Shown one piece after another: positions 32,543 to 39,692 of a stretch of DNA of 64,000 bases. Made by a program: the position numbers and the translations under genes. The notes below the pieces were generated by a model that did no database searches, had not been told where the DNA came from, and saw nothing but the letters and a program-made list of their open reading frames with translations. This DNA comes from Bradyrhizobium sp. SRL28 (GTDB lineage Bacteria; Pseudomonadota; Alphaproteobacteria; Rhizobiales; Xanthobacteraceae). Position 1 is the stretch's first letter. Every line of letters begins with the position of its first letter. The stretch covers positions 674,180-738,179 of the forward strand of contig NZ_JAHEAG010000003.1 of the NCBI RefSeq assembly GCF_018596315.1, in the 5' to 3' direction.

Positions 32543-33394
32543 ATGCCCCATCCCGCCATGTCGCCGAACAATGTTGCCGTGATCACCGGCGGCGCGTCCG
32601 GCATCGGCCTCGCCGCCGCCACACATTTCGCCGCCATCGGCATGAAAGTCTGCATCGCCGACATCGGCACCGAGCGGCTTGCTGAAGCCGGCGCAAGGCT
32701 CGCATCCGTCGCGAAGGCCGGCGCGGCCGATATCATGACGGCAACGGTCGACGTCAGCCGCTTCGACGATGTCGCGGGTCTGGAGACCGCGGTGCAAAAG
32801 CGGTTCGGCGGCACCGATATCCTGATGAACAATGCCGGCATCGGCCCGGACAGCAACAGTTTTGGTCCGCTGGAGAACTGGCAGCGCATTCTCGCGGTGA
32901 ACCTGTGGGGCATCATTCACGGCACGCAGGCTTTTGCACCCCGCATGATCGAACGCGCCCGCCCCGGCCTGATCATCAACACCGGCTCCAAACAGGGCAT
33001 CACGACGCCGCCCGGCAATCCCGCCTACAACGTCTCGAAGGCCGGCGTGAAGGCGCAGACGGAAGCGCTGCAGCACGAATTGCGCAACATACCGGGTTGC
33101 AGGATCACTGCGCATCTCATGATCCCCGGTCACGTCTTCACCGCGCTGACCGCGCGCGGCCGCACCGAGAAGCCGCCCGGCGCCTGGACGGCCGAGCAGA
33201 CCGTCGACTTCATGATCGCGCGCATCGATGCCGGCGATTTCTACATCCTCTGCCCGGACAATGACGTGCCGCGGCAGCTCGACGAGCGCCGCATGCTGTG
33301 GGCTGCCGGCGACATTGTGGAAAATCGTCCCGCGTTGTCGCGCTGGCATCCGGATTATGCGGATGCGTTCGCGAAGTTTGTGAAGGGCTCATAG
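32543..33394 (+). CDS. SDR family NAD(P)-dependent oxidoreductase
   Basis: The 283-residue short-chain dehydrogenase has the cofactor loop TGGASGIG at 15-22, D70 in TVDVS, NNAG near 96-99, and a Ser149-Tyr162-Lys166 catalytic set (NTGSKQG and YNVSK). It likely oxidises or reduces a hydroxyl/keto group with NAD(P). AGGAAACTTAC precedes ATG 32543. It follows the ModE-like regulator by 70 bp and is followed by a family B palindrome, so it is probably the last gene of that unit. The longer-than-usual C-terminus is common in SDR subfamilies. Substrate unknown. Confidence 0.9.
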   Translation: MPHPAMSPNNVAVITGGASGIGLAAATHFAAIGMKVCIADIGTERLAEAGARLASVAKAGAADIMTATVDVSRFDDVAGLETAVQKRFGGTDILMNNAGIGPDSNSFGPLENWQRILAVNLWGIIHGTQAFAPRMIERARPGLIINTGSKQGITTPPGNPAYNVSKAGVKAQTEALQHELRNIPGCRITAHLMIPGHVFTALTARGRTEKPPGAWTAEQTVDFMIARIDAGDFYILCPDNDVPRQLDERRMLWAAGDIVENRPALSRWHPDYADAFAKFVKGS

Positions 33395-33397
33395 TTC

Positions 33398-33484
33398 GTA
33401 GGGTGGGCAAAGCGAAGCGTGCCCACCATTGCGAGCGCGGCATTAAATGGTGGGCACGTCGCTACGCTCCTTTGCCCACCCTAC
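33398..33484. repeat. Palindromic intergenic repeat, family B copy 2
   Basis: Arms GTAGGGTGGGCAAAGCG and TTTGCCCACCCTAC with inner CGTGCCCACCAT/ATGGTGGGCACG repeat the family B plan. It lies between the convergent SDR and zinc-ribbon genes. Confidence 0.9.
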
Positions 33485-33495
33485 AAACCGGACTC

Positions 33496-33702
33496 CTAAA
33501 GCGTTACCTGCTTGTCGCCGCATTGCTTGCAGACGTATTTGACGCGGGTAGCGCCCTTTTCCGCCTGAACGCGGTTCGGCGCGCCGCATTTACCGCAGAC
33601 CGCCTCGATCCTGGTGTTGCCCTGCTTGACGACGAGAGCCTTCTTTTCCATCGTCTCGCGGATCAGGCGCTCGGCCTCCTCGCGCATGGCTTGCTTCGAC
33701 AT
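33496..33702 (-). CDS. Small zinc-ribbon protein
   Basis: The 68-residue protein has an N-terminal charged helix (REEAERLIRETMEKK) and a four-cysteine zinc ribbon, C36-G-K-C39 and C58-K-Q-C61, with basic residues between. Such tiny ribbons bind nucleic acid or protein partners; no named family is recognised. Frame, start at ATG 33702 and the intact cysteine spacing support a real gene despite its size. It lies alone between a palindromic repeat and the membrane protein gene on the same strand. Confidence 0.75.
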   Translation of the reverse strand: MSKQAMREEAERLIRETMEKKALVVKQGNTRIEAVCGKCGAPNRVQAEKGATRVKYVCKQCGDKQVTL

Positions 33703-33795
33703 CGACCTGCCCCGTCATGAACCGTTACGGCGGCGGTCTTATCACAGTCACGATGCGTTTCGTAAGTCGGGCAAGAAAATTTGCGTGACGGAACG

Positions 33796-34995
33796 TCAGA
33801 TGGTCTCCGGCGTCAGCGCCAGCAGGCGCCGCACCAGCGCCAGCGCGGTTTCCGTGGCCGGATCGGCCGAAATCACGGGAACCGCAAGCGCGATGACGTC
33901 GATCGGATCGTGTGACAGGACGATGAGATGCGTCGCGCTGTTGGCGGCCAGCAGCGACATCACGCGCTCGACGGCGGGATCGGACAATTTCAGTCCCCAC
34001 GGCGCGTCGGGGCGGCGTAGCACCCGCACGCTCGACAGGAAATCGCGCAGTAGCGCGGGATCGTAGGCCAGGAGTTCGCTCTCGCGATAGCGCCGGGCAC
34101 TCTCGAAGATCGGGTGACGCGCGAGTTCCGCGATCAGCGCGTCGCGCGTTTTGGCCGGCGACGCCGCAACGGAGTTGAGAACGCCGGGCACCTGCGATTC
34201 GAAGTAGGCGCGCAGCGCGTCCACCATCAAGCCGATGGTGAGAACGCCCGCGATCGCGATGGCGCAAAATCGCATGACCTGCGCGGCATCGACATCCGGC
34301 GCGACAAACGCCGCGGCGATACCGAGAAGCGCCGAACTCGACAGCCGCAGCGCCGTCATCAGAAGCGCCTGACGCTGCGTCTCCGCGCCGCGTTCCGCGA
34401 TCAGGATCGCGGTGACGACGAGCAGCGCCCCCAACGCCCCGAGCCTGACCGGAATATCCGGCATCAGCACCCTGAAATCGGTGACGATGAAGGGAATGAC
34501 GAGGACGGCGCCGACGGCGAGGCGACCGATGCTCGTATTCTCGGACGCCATCAGCGTGGTCCGGTCCCGCGTCGTCAGCAGCCAGGCGCAGGTTGCAAAG
34601 CTGCCAAGCTGGAACAAGGCGAGCAGGACGGCAAAGGGTGCCGCAAAACGCTCCGATCCGACAGCGCCGGCGAGACCGAGCACGATGCCGCCGGTCAAAA
34701 TGACGATCTTGGCCGGGCGCGGGGCATGACGCCGCAAAATCCCTTCGGTGACGAGCAAGGCGCCGAGCGGGATCAGCGCGGCCGGGATCATCGACAGGTT
34801 GTCGAGCACCCCGCTGCCGCTCCACCATGCTGTCCCCCGCACCAGGAACAGCAACGCGATGATGCCAAGCGCAACCAGCAGGCGCCGGGTCAGCGGGCTC
34901 CTGGGATCACGCCGGTAGAGCGTGGCCATGGCGACGCCAAGGCCAATCGCGCCGCACAGGTTGACGATGGAATCGGCGACCATCCCCGGCGTCAT
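33796..34995 (-). CDS. Uncharacterised polytopic membrane protein (partner of GNAT-like gene)
   Basis: The 399-residue protein has about eight or nine hydrophobic segments in residues 1-250 and then a soluble C-terminal part of about 140 residues, with RHPIFESARRYRESELLAYD and THLIVLSHDPIDVIALAV. I do not recognise the family. Its ATG 34995 overlaps the stop of the upstream gene by 4 bp (ATGA), which indicates translational coupling and a shared function. The gene is intact, with codon use like its neighbours. The soluble tail may bind or regulate a partner; nothing more can be assigned. Confidence 0.8.
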   Translation of the reverse strand: MTPGMVADSIVNLCGAIGLGVAMATLYRRDPRSPLTRRLLVALGIIALLFLVRGTAWWSGSGVLDNLSMIPAALIPLGALLVTEGILRRHAPRPAKIVILTGGIVLGLAGAVGSERFAAPFAVLLALFQLGSFATCAWLLTTRDRTTLMASENTSIGRLAVGAVLVIPFIVTDFRVLMPDIPVRLGALGALLVVTAILIAERGAETQRQALLMTALRLSSSALLGIAAAFVAPDVDAAQVMRFCAIAIAGVLTIGLMVDALRAYFESQVPGVLNSVAASPAKTRDALIAELARHPIFESARRYRESELLAYDPALLRDFLSSVRVLRRPDAPWGLKLSDPAVERVMSLLAANSATHLIVLSHDPIDVIALAVPVISADPATETALALVRRLLALTPETI

Positions 34996-36041
34996 GGGCC
35001 GTTCCCATTTCCCGGCGCCCGCGGCCGCAAGATACCGAAGGGCCGCGTATCGTCCATCCAGTGAATGGCGGGAAGCACCAGCCGCTGCAGGGCCAGCGCC
35101 GCGCCAGTCCCGAGCAGTGCCGGCAGCGAACCAGAGGGCACTTCGCTCAGGAGATAGCGGCGCGCGCCTGCGAGATCGATACGGCCGAGCTGCAGGACGT
35201 CGTCGCCCCTGGCGTAGTCCAGCTCACGGGCGCAAAACATATTGTATTGCTCGTCGCGATGTTTTGGCGCGACTTCGAAGGTCTTCTTGAGCGCGTCCGA
35301 TCCGCCGGTATAGGCATTGGTGATGACAAACCGGGCTTCATCGAAGCCGGCCTCATCACCCACGCCGAACACAGCGCGATGACGCGACATGATGCCGCGC
35401 GCCAGTTGCAGATGCGCAAAGCTCTGGCGCGCGTCCGGATGCGGCGACGGGAAGACATCCGAAAAGGTCTGGCTGACCATGCCGACGACTGATGGCACCT
35501 GGGTGACGTTCGAAATCCATTTCGGACGCAGCCCGTCACGGGCGAAGAGAACCAGCGCCGTCAAACCATAGAGGACCCAGGAGAGCCCCCGTCCCCGCTC
35601 GTCGGGATCGACCATCACGAGGCCGAGATGGGTGACCTCGACAGGCTCCCCATCCAGTGCGACCTCCATCACCGACAGCGCGTTGAAGGCGATCGGACGT
35701 CCGGTCGCTTCCTCGCAGATCAGCGTGACGATGGCGCGTGACAACCTTTCGCGGTCGCCGGAGAAAATGCCGTAAGTGAGACTTTCCTCTGGCAGAGTTT
35801 TGGCGGCCACGACGCGCAGCTGCGATACCAGTTCGCCGAGTTCGGCTTCGGAAAGCGACAGCCCGGGAGTTTCGACAATGCGCGTGATCAGCCCGGCATG
35901 GGTGCGAATGGTGAGATCGATGGTCGGCTGACGCAGCGCCTTCAGCCAGAACACGCCATAGCCGCCCAAACGCCCGGCCGCGGAGCGAACCTGCCCCAAC
36001 GCATGACGGATCGCCGAATTGCCGCTCGAGATAAACGCCAT
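34992..36041 (-). CDS. Uncharacterised protein with possible GNAT acetyltransferase-like fold
   Basis: The protein has 349 residues from ATG 36041; a GTG at 36056 could add five. Residues from about 145 read VTHLGLVMVDPDERGRGLSWVLYGL, which resembles the acetyl-CoA-binding strand and loop of GNAT enzymes, where R-G-x-G/L after DPD-x-RG is typical. The rest is not recognised and there is no signal peptide. Its stop overlaps the start of the membrane protein gene by 4 bp. A GNAT enzyme tied to a membrane protein might modify a lipid or surface component, but that is speculation. Confidence 0.75.
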   Translation of the reverse strand: MAFISSGNSAIRHALGQVRSAAGRLGGYGVFWLKALRQPTIDLTIRTHAGLITRIVETPGLSLSEAELGELVSQLRVVAAKTLPEESLTYGIFSGDRERLSRAIVTLICEEATGRPIAFNALSVMEVALDGEPVEVTHLGLVMVDPDERGRGLSWVLYGLTALVLFARDGLRPKWISNVTQVPSVVGMVSQTFSDVFPSPHPDARQSFAHLQLARGIMSRHRAVFGVGDEAGFDEARFVITNAYTGGSDALKKTFEVAPKHRDEQYNMFCARELDYARGDDVLQLGRIDLAGARRYLLSEVPSGSLPALLGTGAALALQRLVLPAIHWMDDTRPFGILRPRAPGNGNGP

Positions 36042-36082
36042 GCCACTTGCCCGCACTCGGTCCGGTTTTGTGCGCCGGGCCC

Positions 36083-36230
36083 GTTAAGGAGCCATGAGTG
36101 CGACACGTTACGGTGGCAGGAAGGTAAACGATGTGTTGGTAACGTCAAACATTCTGCGAGGCAGGCAAACGGCGAATGCCGAAGCATCCGCCGCCCACCT
36201 TCGCCAGCACCGCGTCACAGGTTACGCGGC
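36083..36230. repeat. Duplicated spacer elements near first yiaA-like gene
   Basis: GTTAAGGAGCCATGAGT (36083-36099) with GGTAAACGATG shortly after is repeated at 36645-36694. The element CGCGTCACAGGTTACGCG (about 36211-36228), which can form a short GCGT/ACGC hairpin, recurs at about 36822-36839 and, as GCGTCACAGGTTACGC, at 37399-37414. The latter element lies just beyond the 3' end of each of the three small membrane protein genes, so it may be a transcript end or a duplication scar. Confidence 0.6.
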
Positions 36231-36255
36231 CTTGGAAATCATGAAGCTTTGGAAA

Positions 36256-36531
36256 TCAAGTAGCCTTGGAAACTTCCATCAGCAGCCGTTCGGCCTTGGC
36301 ATCCTCGATGCGGTTCACAAAGCGGCTGCTCTCATGCACGTCGCGCACGGTCTTGGTCAGGGTGACGCAGGACTGAATGAGCATCACGATGCCCATCGCG
36401 AGGTAGCCCTTGATCCAGAGGTCGACGGGGAGAAAGTAGACGCCGATCGCGACCAGAAAGGCCGAGGCGCCGAACGAACCGTAGGTAAAGGTGACCCAGG
36501 CGTTGCTGTGATGCTGGATATTCTGATTCAT
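36256..36531 (-). CDS. YiaA/YiaB family inner membrane protein, paralog 1
   Basis: The 91-residue protein from ATG 36531 has two membrane helices and the YiaAB signature W-V-TFTYGSFGASAFLVAIGVYF, then LPVDLWIKGYLAMG, then TKTVRDVHE. By eye it differs from the paralog at 37426-37701 at 16 of 91 positions. An in-frame ATG at 36555 would add eight residues, but the paralog supports MNQN as the start. It belongs to the minus-strand set with pspA, so a role in the membrane stress response is plausible. The biochemical function of YiaAB proteins is unknown. Confidence 0.88.
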   Translation of the reverse strand: MNQNIQHHSNAWVTFTYGSFGASAFLVAIGVYFLPVDLWIKGYLAMGIVMLIQSCVTLTKTVRDVHESSRFVNRIEDAKAERLLMEVSKAT

Positions 36532-36555
36532 GGCGCCATCCTGAAATGAGGTCAT

Positions 36556-36856
36556 GCGGTGAAATATCGTTTTCAGACGGGCTGCAAGCGTTTCACGAAA
36601 CCGCGCAGCAACCTCATCCGCCCGGGATTTCTGCGCCCGCGCCAGTTAAGGAGCTATGAGTAGAGCACCCTTAGGTTGCTGCAGGGTAAACGATGCATTT
36701 AACGGCGACATCAAATGATTCATGACAGCGAATAGCGGGTGCCGGATCGGGTCCTCATGAGCATTTCCTTTTAGTTTTGCTTTGCCTGGGAGACATCCGC
36801 CGTCCTCGCTCGCTAGCGCCGCGCGTCACAGGTTACGCGGCGCTCACATCCCAACT
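36556..36856. other. Intergenic region within the YiaAB/PspA set
   Basis: This 301-bp gap holds the second copies of the GTTAAGGAGC...GGTAAACGATG element (36645-36694) and of the CGCGTCACAGGTTACGCG element (36822-36839). No gene with family character is seen in either strand. It looks like duplicated and partly eroded spacer DNA. Confidence 0.55.
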
Positions 36857-37276
36857 TCACGCGCAGGCCGGTTCAATCGAATGCCGTTGCCGGTTGCCGT
36901 CATCATCCGACAACAGCGAGCACAAGCCCATCGGCAGCAGCAAGAAGAAGCCCGCGCAGAGTGCTCCATTCATGACCTCTGGCGGCACTGACGATGAGAA
37001 CATGATCTTGAACAGGGCGAGAACCAGCCCGATGGCAACCGTCATGCCGAAAGCTGCGGTCAGGGATGCCCTCAAGAGCGCCGGCAAGCCCCGTGCAAGA
37101 TACCCGTCCACAAGCCCGGTGATCGCCGATACAGGCAAGGTGAGCAGGAAGGACGTTATTGCGCATACACCAATGAAGCTATCGTCGATCCGACCCGCGA
37201 TGGCAGCAGCGACCATCCACACCGCGAGCGCGACCAGCGAAGGCCCCAGTAGAAGAAACACCACGGGTCGTTTCAT
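36857..37276 (-). CDS. Small uncharacterised membrane protein in the YiaAB/PspA set
   Basis: The 139-residue protein from ATG 37276 (AGGAAGGATCGACTTCA upstream) has four hydrophobic segments: VVFLLLGPSLVALAVWMVAA, an ITSFLLTLPVSAITGL segment, a third around TAAFGMTVAIGLVLALF, and GALCAGFFLLLPMGLCSLL. I do not recognise the family with confidence. An upstream extension of the frame runs into the repeated spacer and is unlikely. It sits between the two YiaA-like paralogs on the same strand and may belong to the same regulon. Confidence 0.75.
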   Translation of the reverse strand: MKRPVVFLLLGPSLVALAVWMVAAAIAGRIDDSFIGVCAITSFLLTLPVSAITGLVDGYLARGLPALLRASLTAAFGMTVAIGLVLALFKIMFSSSVPPEVMNGALCAGFFLLLPMGLCSLLSDDDGNRQRHSIEPACA

Positions 37277-37425
37277 TGAAGTCGATCCTTCCTTTAAGTC
37301 TTCCGACGCGAAGCCGGACTGCAGCGATTTCTTGATCATGCCTGGCCGCCGACAGACGGCGGATTCCGAAACACCCGCCGTCCGCCTTCGCCAGCACTGC
37401 GTCACAGGTTACGCAGCCTTGGAAA

Positions 37426-37701
37426 TCAAGCAGCTTTGGAAACTTCCATCAGCAACCGCTCGGCCTTGGCGTCCTCGATGCGGTTCACCAGCTTGCCGCT
37501 CTCGTGCATGTCACGCACGGTCTTGACCAGGGTGACGCAGGACTGCACCAGCATGACGATGCCCATCGCGAGGTAGCCCTTGATCCAGAGATCGAGCGGC
37601 AGGAAGAACACGCCGACGGCGACCATGAAGGCCGAGGCGGAAAACGAAGCATAGGTGAAGGTAACCCAGGCACCGCTGTGGGGTTGGACGTTCTGGTTCA
37701 T
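37426..37701 (-). CDS. YiaA/YiaB family inner membrane protein, paralog 2
   Basis: The 91-residue two-helix membrane protein (W-V-TFTYASFSASAFMVAVGVFF and LPLDLWIKGYLAMGIVMLVQ) ends EVSKAA and is a close paralog of the gene at 36256-36531. The downstream wording (CTTGGAAATCAAGC, then GCGTCACAGGTTACGC) is also shared, so the duplication included the 3' flank. It follows the pspA-like gene by 44 bp on the same strand and is very likely co-transcribed with it from the promoter next to the TetR operators. Confidence 0.9.
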   Translation of the reverse strand: MNQNVQPHSGAWVTFTYASFSASAFMVAVGVFFLPLDLWIKGYLAMGIVMLVQSCVTLVKTVRDMHESGKLVNRIEDAKAERLLMEVSKAA

Positions 37702-37745
37702 GACAATCTCCTGTTTGATATGGGTTTAATTGATCAAGTTCAGTT

Positions 37746-38441
37746 TCAGGCAGTTTGCGGGCGTTTGGCGTTCAGCCGCGCGAGCACGTCATCGGCGGTT
37801 GATTTGAGCCGAGGGCCAAAGCCCTGTTCGGCGAGCCTTTCGGCGGTCGCCTGCGGTCCGGTGGCGGCATCGAGTTCGATCAGGGCGTCGGAGGCGGCCT
37901 GGGCCTCAATCTGCCGTTCGCGCAAACGCTTCAGCGTGTTCTCCGCTTCCGGCAGCGTGGATTCGTAAGGCCGCGCCGCTTCGACACCGCCCCGGCGCAG
38001 TGCGCGAACCGCTTCCGACGCGCGGGCGATGCGACGACCACGCTCCAACTCGGTGATCCGCGCCTCGGCACTGGCGACCTGGCGCTTCATGCGCGTGATC
38101 TCCGACGCAAACAGCGTCCGCGCGGTCATCGCAGCATCGCGGTCGGCCTCGAGATTGGCGATCGATTGCGCGGCCTCACGGGCGAGATCTTCCCGGCCGC
38201 CATCAAGTGCTGCGGTGGCGCGGACTTCGAGATCGGCGATCCGGGCATTGGTGGCGTCGAGACGGCGGCCTTCCTGCTGGTCGCCTGCGATCGCCAGCGC
38301 CAGCGTGCGCTTGGAACGTTCGACGGCCGCCGCCGCATCGCGCATCTGCTGGTCGAGAATGAGAAGTGCCGAGCGGTCTTCCAGTTCTTCCCCCGCGGCA
38401 GCCACACTGCCCCGGAAGAGCGTTAAAACAGTTTTGAACAT
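37746..38441 (-). CDS. pspA: PspA/IM30 family membrane-remodelling protein
   Basis: The 231-residue, almost entirely helical coiled-coil protein begins MFKTVLTLFRGSVAAAGEEL, the amphipathic N-terminus of PspA/IM30 (ESCRT-III-like) proteins. It continues with LLILDQQMRDAAAAVERSKR and long heptad stretches with RQVASAEARITELERGRR. PspA binds stressed inner membranes and preserves the proton motive force. The usual PspF/PspBC partners are not nearby. Instead it is divergent from a TetR gene, with a palindromic operator ending 18 bp before its start, and is followed by YiaA-like membrane proteins. A TetR-controlled envelope-stress unit is the likely reading. Confidence 0.88.
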   Translation of the reverse strand: MFKTVLTLFRGSVAAAGEELEDRSALLILDQQMRDAAAAVERSKRTLALAIAGDQQEGRRLDATNARIADLEVRATAALDGGREDLAREAAQSIANLEADRDAAMTARTLFASEITRMKRQVASAEARITELERGRRIARASEAVRALRRGGVEAARPYESTLPEAENTLKRLRERQIEAQAASDALIELDAATGPQATAERLAEQGFGPRLKSTADDVLARLNAKRPQTA

Positions 38442-38458
38442 TGGTAGCTCCCTGTGTT

Positions 38459-38473
38459 ATGAGCGTCGCTCAT
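38459..38473. promoter_or_regulatory. Putative TetR operator 1 (pspA-proximal)
   Basis: ATGAGCG-T-CGCTCAT is a perfect 15-bp palindrome 18 bp upstream of the pspA start. Together with the copies at 38494-38508 and 38517-38531 it fills the pspA-tetR gap, the usual place for TetR-family operators. Binding here would block pspA transcription. Confidence 0.8.
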
Positions 38474-38493
38474 GAATTACTTGTAGCACCAAC

Positions 38494-38508
38494 ATGAGCG
38501 TTGCTCAA
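38494..38508. promoter_or_regulatory. Putative TetR operator 2 (middle)
   Basis: ATGAGCG-T-TGCTCAA is an imperfect copy of the same palindrome, centred 35 bp from operator 1 and 23 bp from operator 3. Confidence 0.75.
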
Positions 38509-38516
38509 GAATTATT

Positions 38517-38531
38517 TTGAGCGTCGCTCAA
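38517..38531. promoter_or_regulatory. Putative TetR operator 3 (tetR-proximal)
   Basis: TTGAGCG-T-CGCTCAA is a perfect 15-bp palindrome ending 11 bp before the tetR start, a position that would allow autorepression. Confidence 0.8.
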
Positions 38532-38542
38532 GAAATTGGTAA

Positions 38543-39145
38543 ATGATGTCTAAAGCACTGAAAAGACGAGCGAAATTTCGGGAAGAACTGATCCTGGCGG
38601 CGGAACGAAGCATGTCCGCAGGCGGACTGGCCGGCCTGAAGACGCGGGAGCTGGCGCGGGAAATCGGCGTCGCCAACGGCGCGGTCTATAATCTCGTCGA
38701 CGATATGGACGAACTGATCCTGCGGGTGGGATCGCGGACGCTTGCGCGGCTGGATGCCTCCCTCACCGCCGCCGAAGCGCAGGGCCCCGCCTCTCCTCGC
38801 GACACGCTGGTGCGCATCGCGGTCGCCTACTGCGATTTCGCCGCGGAAAATCTCGAACTGTGGCGCGCGTTGTTCGAACACCGGATGGCGCCTGGCAAAC
38901 CAATCCCGGAATGGGCGATCAACGAACAGATGAATCTGTTCCGGCATATCTACCAGCCGCTGGCCGAACTCTTTCCGCAGCGAACGCCGCTCGAACTTGG
39001 CGTGACGGCGCGCAGTCTTTTTTCAGCCGTTCACGGCATGGTGCTGCTCGGCCTCGAGCAGAAGCTGATCGCGGTGCCGGTCGAGGCGCTGCGGAAGGAG
39101 ATTGCGACCATCGTGCGCGCGATGGTCGACGGGCTGATGGCGTAG
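38543..39145 (+). CDS. TetR/AcrR family transcriptional regulator
   Basis: The 200-residue protein has an N-terminal TetR helix-turn-helix (about residues 15-60, with LKTRELAREIGVANGAVYNLV) and a C-terminal ligand-binding domain of the WHG type (LWRALFEHRMAPGKPIPEW). Start codons ATG 38543 and ATG 38546 are both possible. It is divergent from pspA, and three GAGCG-T-CGCTC palindromes lie in the 101-bp gap, so it probably represses both itself and the pspA-yiaA set. The inducing ligand is unknown; amphipathic or membrane-active compounds would fit the neighbours. Confidence 0.9.
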   Translation: MMSKALKRRAKFREELILAAERSMSAGGLAGLKTRELAREIGVANGAVYNLVDDMDELILRVGSRTLARLDASLTAAEAQGPASPRDTLVRIAVAYCDFAAENLELWRALFEHRMAPGKPIPEWAINEQMNLFRHIYQPLAELFPQRTPLELGVTARSLFSAVHGMVLLGLEQKLIAVPVEALRKEIATIVRAMVDGLMA

Positions 39146-39160
39146 TCACTCATTGGAGTC

Positions 39161-39248
39161 GTAGGGTGGGCAAAGCGAAGCGTGCCCACCATCACGAGCG
39201 GAGTGTGCGATGGTGGGCACGGCGCTTGCGCGCCTTTGCCCACCCTAC
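39161..39248. repeat. Palindromic intergenic repeat, family B copy 3
   Basis: Arms GTAGGGTGGGCAAAGCG and CCTTTGCCCACCCTAC with inner CGTGCCCACCAT/ATGGTGGGCACG match the other family B copies. It lies between the convergent tetR and Rieske protein genes. Confidence 0.9.
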
Positions 39249-39261
39249 GGACTACGGACCA

Positions 39262-39675
39262 TCACACCTCGATGATGACGTAGCTGTCTTCGACGTGCAC
39301 CGGAAAGGTCTCGGCCACGTAAGGCCCCTTCTGCAATTCCTCACCGCTCTCGACCGCGACCGGATAGGAGCGGACTTTGACGCGTTTCGGATCGAAATAC
39401 GATTGCCCGTTGCGCATGTCGAATTCCCAGCCGTGCCACGGGCAGCGCAGGAGCTCGCCGACGCGCGAGCGCTGGTAGACGCCAGGCTCCGGCGAGGTCA
39501 GCCGCGCGACGCAGGCGGCCTTCTCCAGCGGTGCGCCCTCATGCGGGCAGCGATTGAGCAGCGCGAAGAACTCGCCATTGACGTGGAACACGACGATGTC
39601 GCGACCGTCGACGCCAAAGACCTTGTTGCCGCCGGGCGGGATATCTGACGTACGGGCGACGATGTGACGGGCCAT
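39262..39675 (-). CDS. Rieske [2Fe-2S] ferredoxin-like protein
   Basis: The 137-residue protein has one Rieske domain with both ligand pairs, C43-P-H45 (CPHEGAPLE) and C78-P-W-H81 (CPWHGWEFD). Such small Rieske proteins serve as electron carriers to ring-hydroxylating oxygenases or sit in catabolic clusters. ATG 39675 (MARHIV) is the start that fits the family; the upstream frame overlaps the amidohydrolase gene. Two amidohydrolases lie immediately upstream on the same strand (17 bp gap), suggesting one operon. No oxygenase alpha subunit is adjacent, so its electron acceptor is not visible here. Confidence 0.9.
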   Translation of the reverse strand: MARHIVARTSDIPPGGNKVFGVDGRDIVVFHVNGEFFALLNRCPHEGAPLEKAACVARLTSPEPGVYQRSRVGELLRCPWHGWEFDMRNGQSYFDPKRVKVRSYPVAVESGEELQKGPYVAETFPVHVEDSYVIIEV

Positions 39676-39692
39676 GTTATCCTTGTCGTCAC

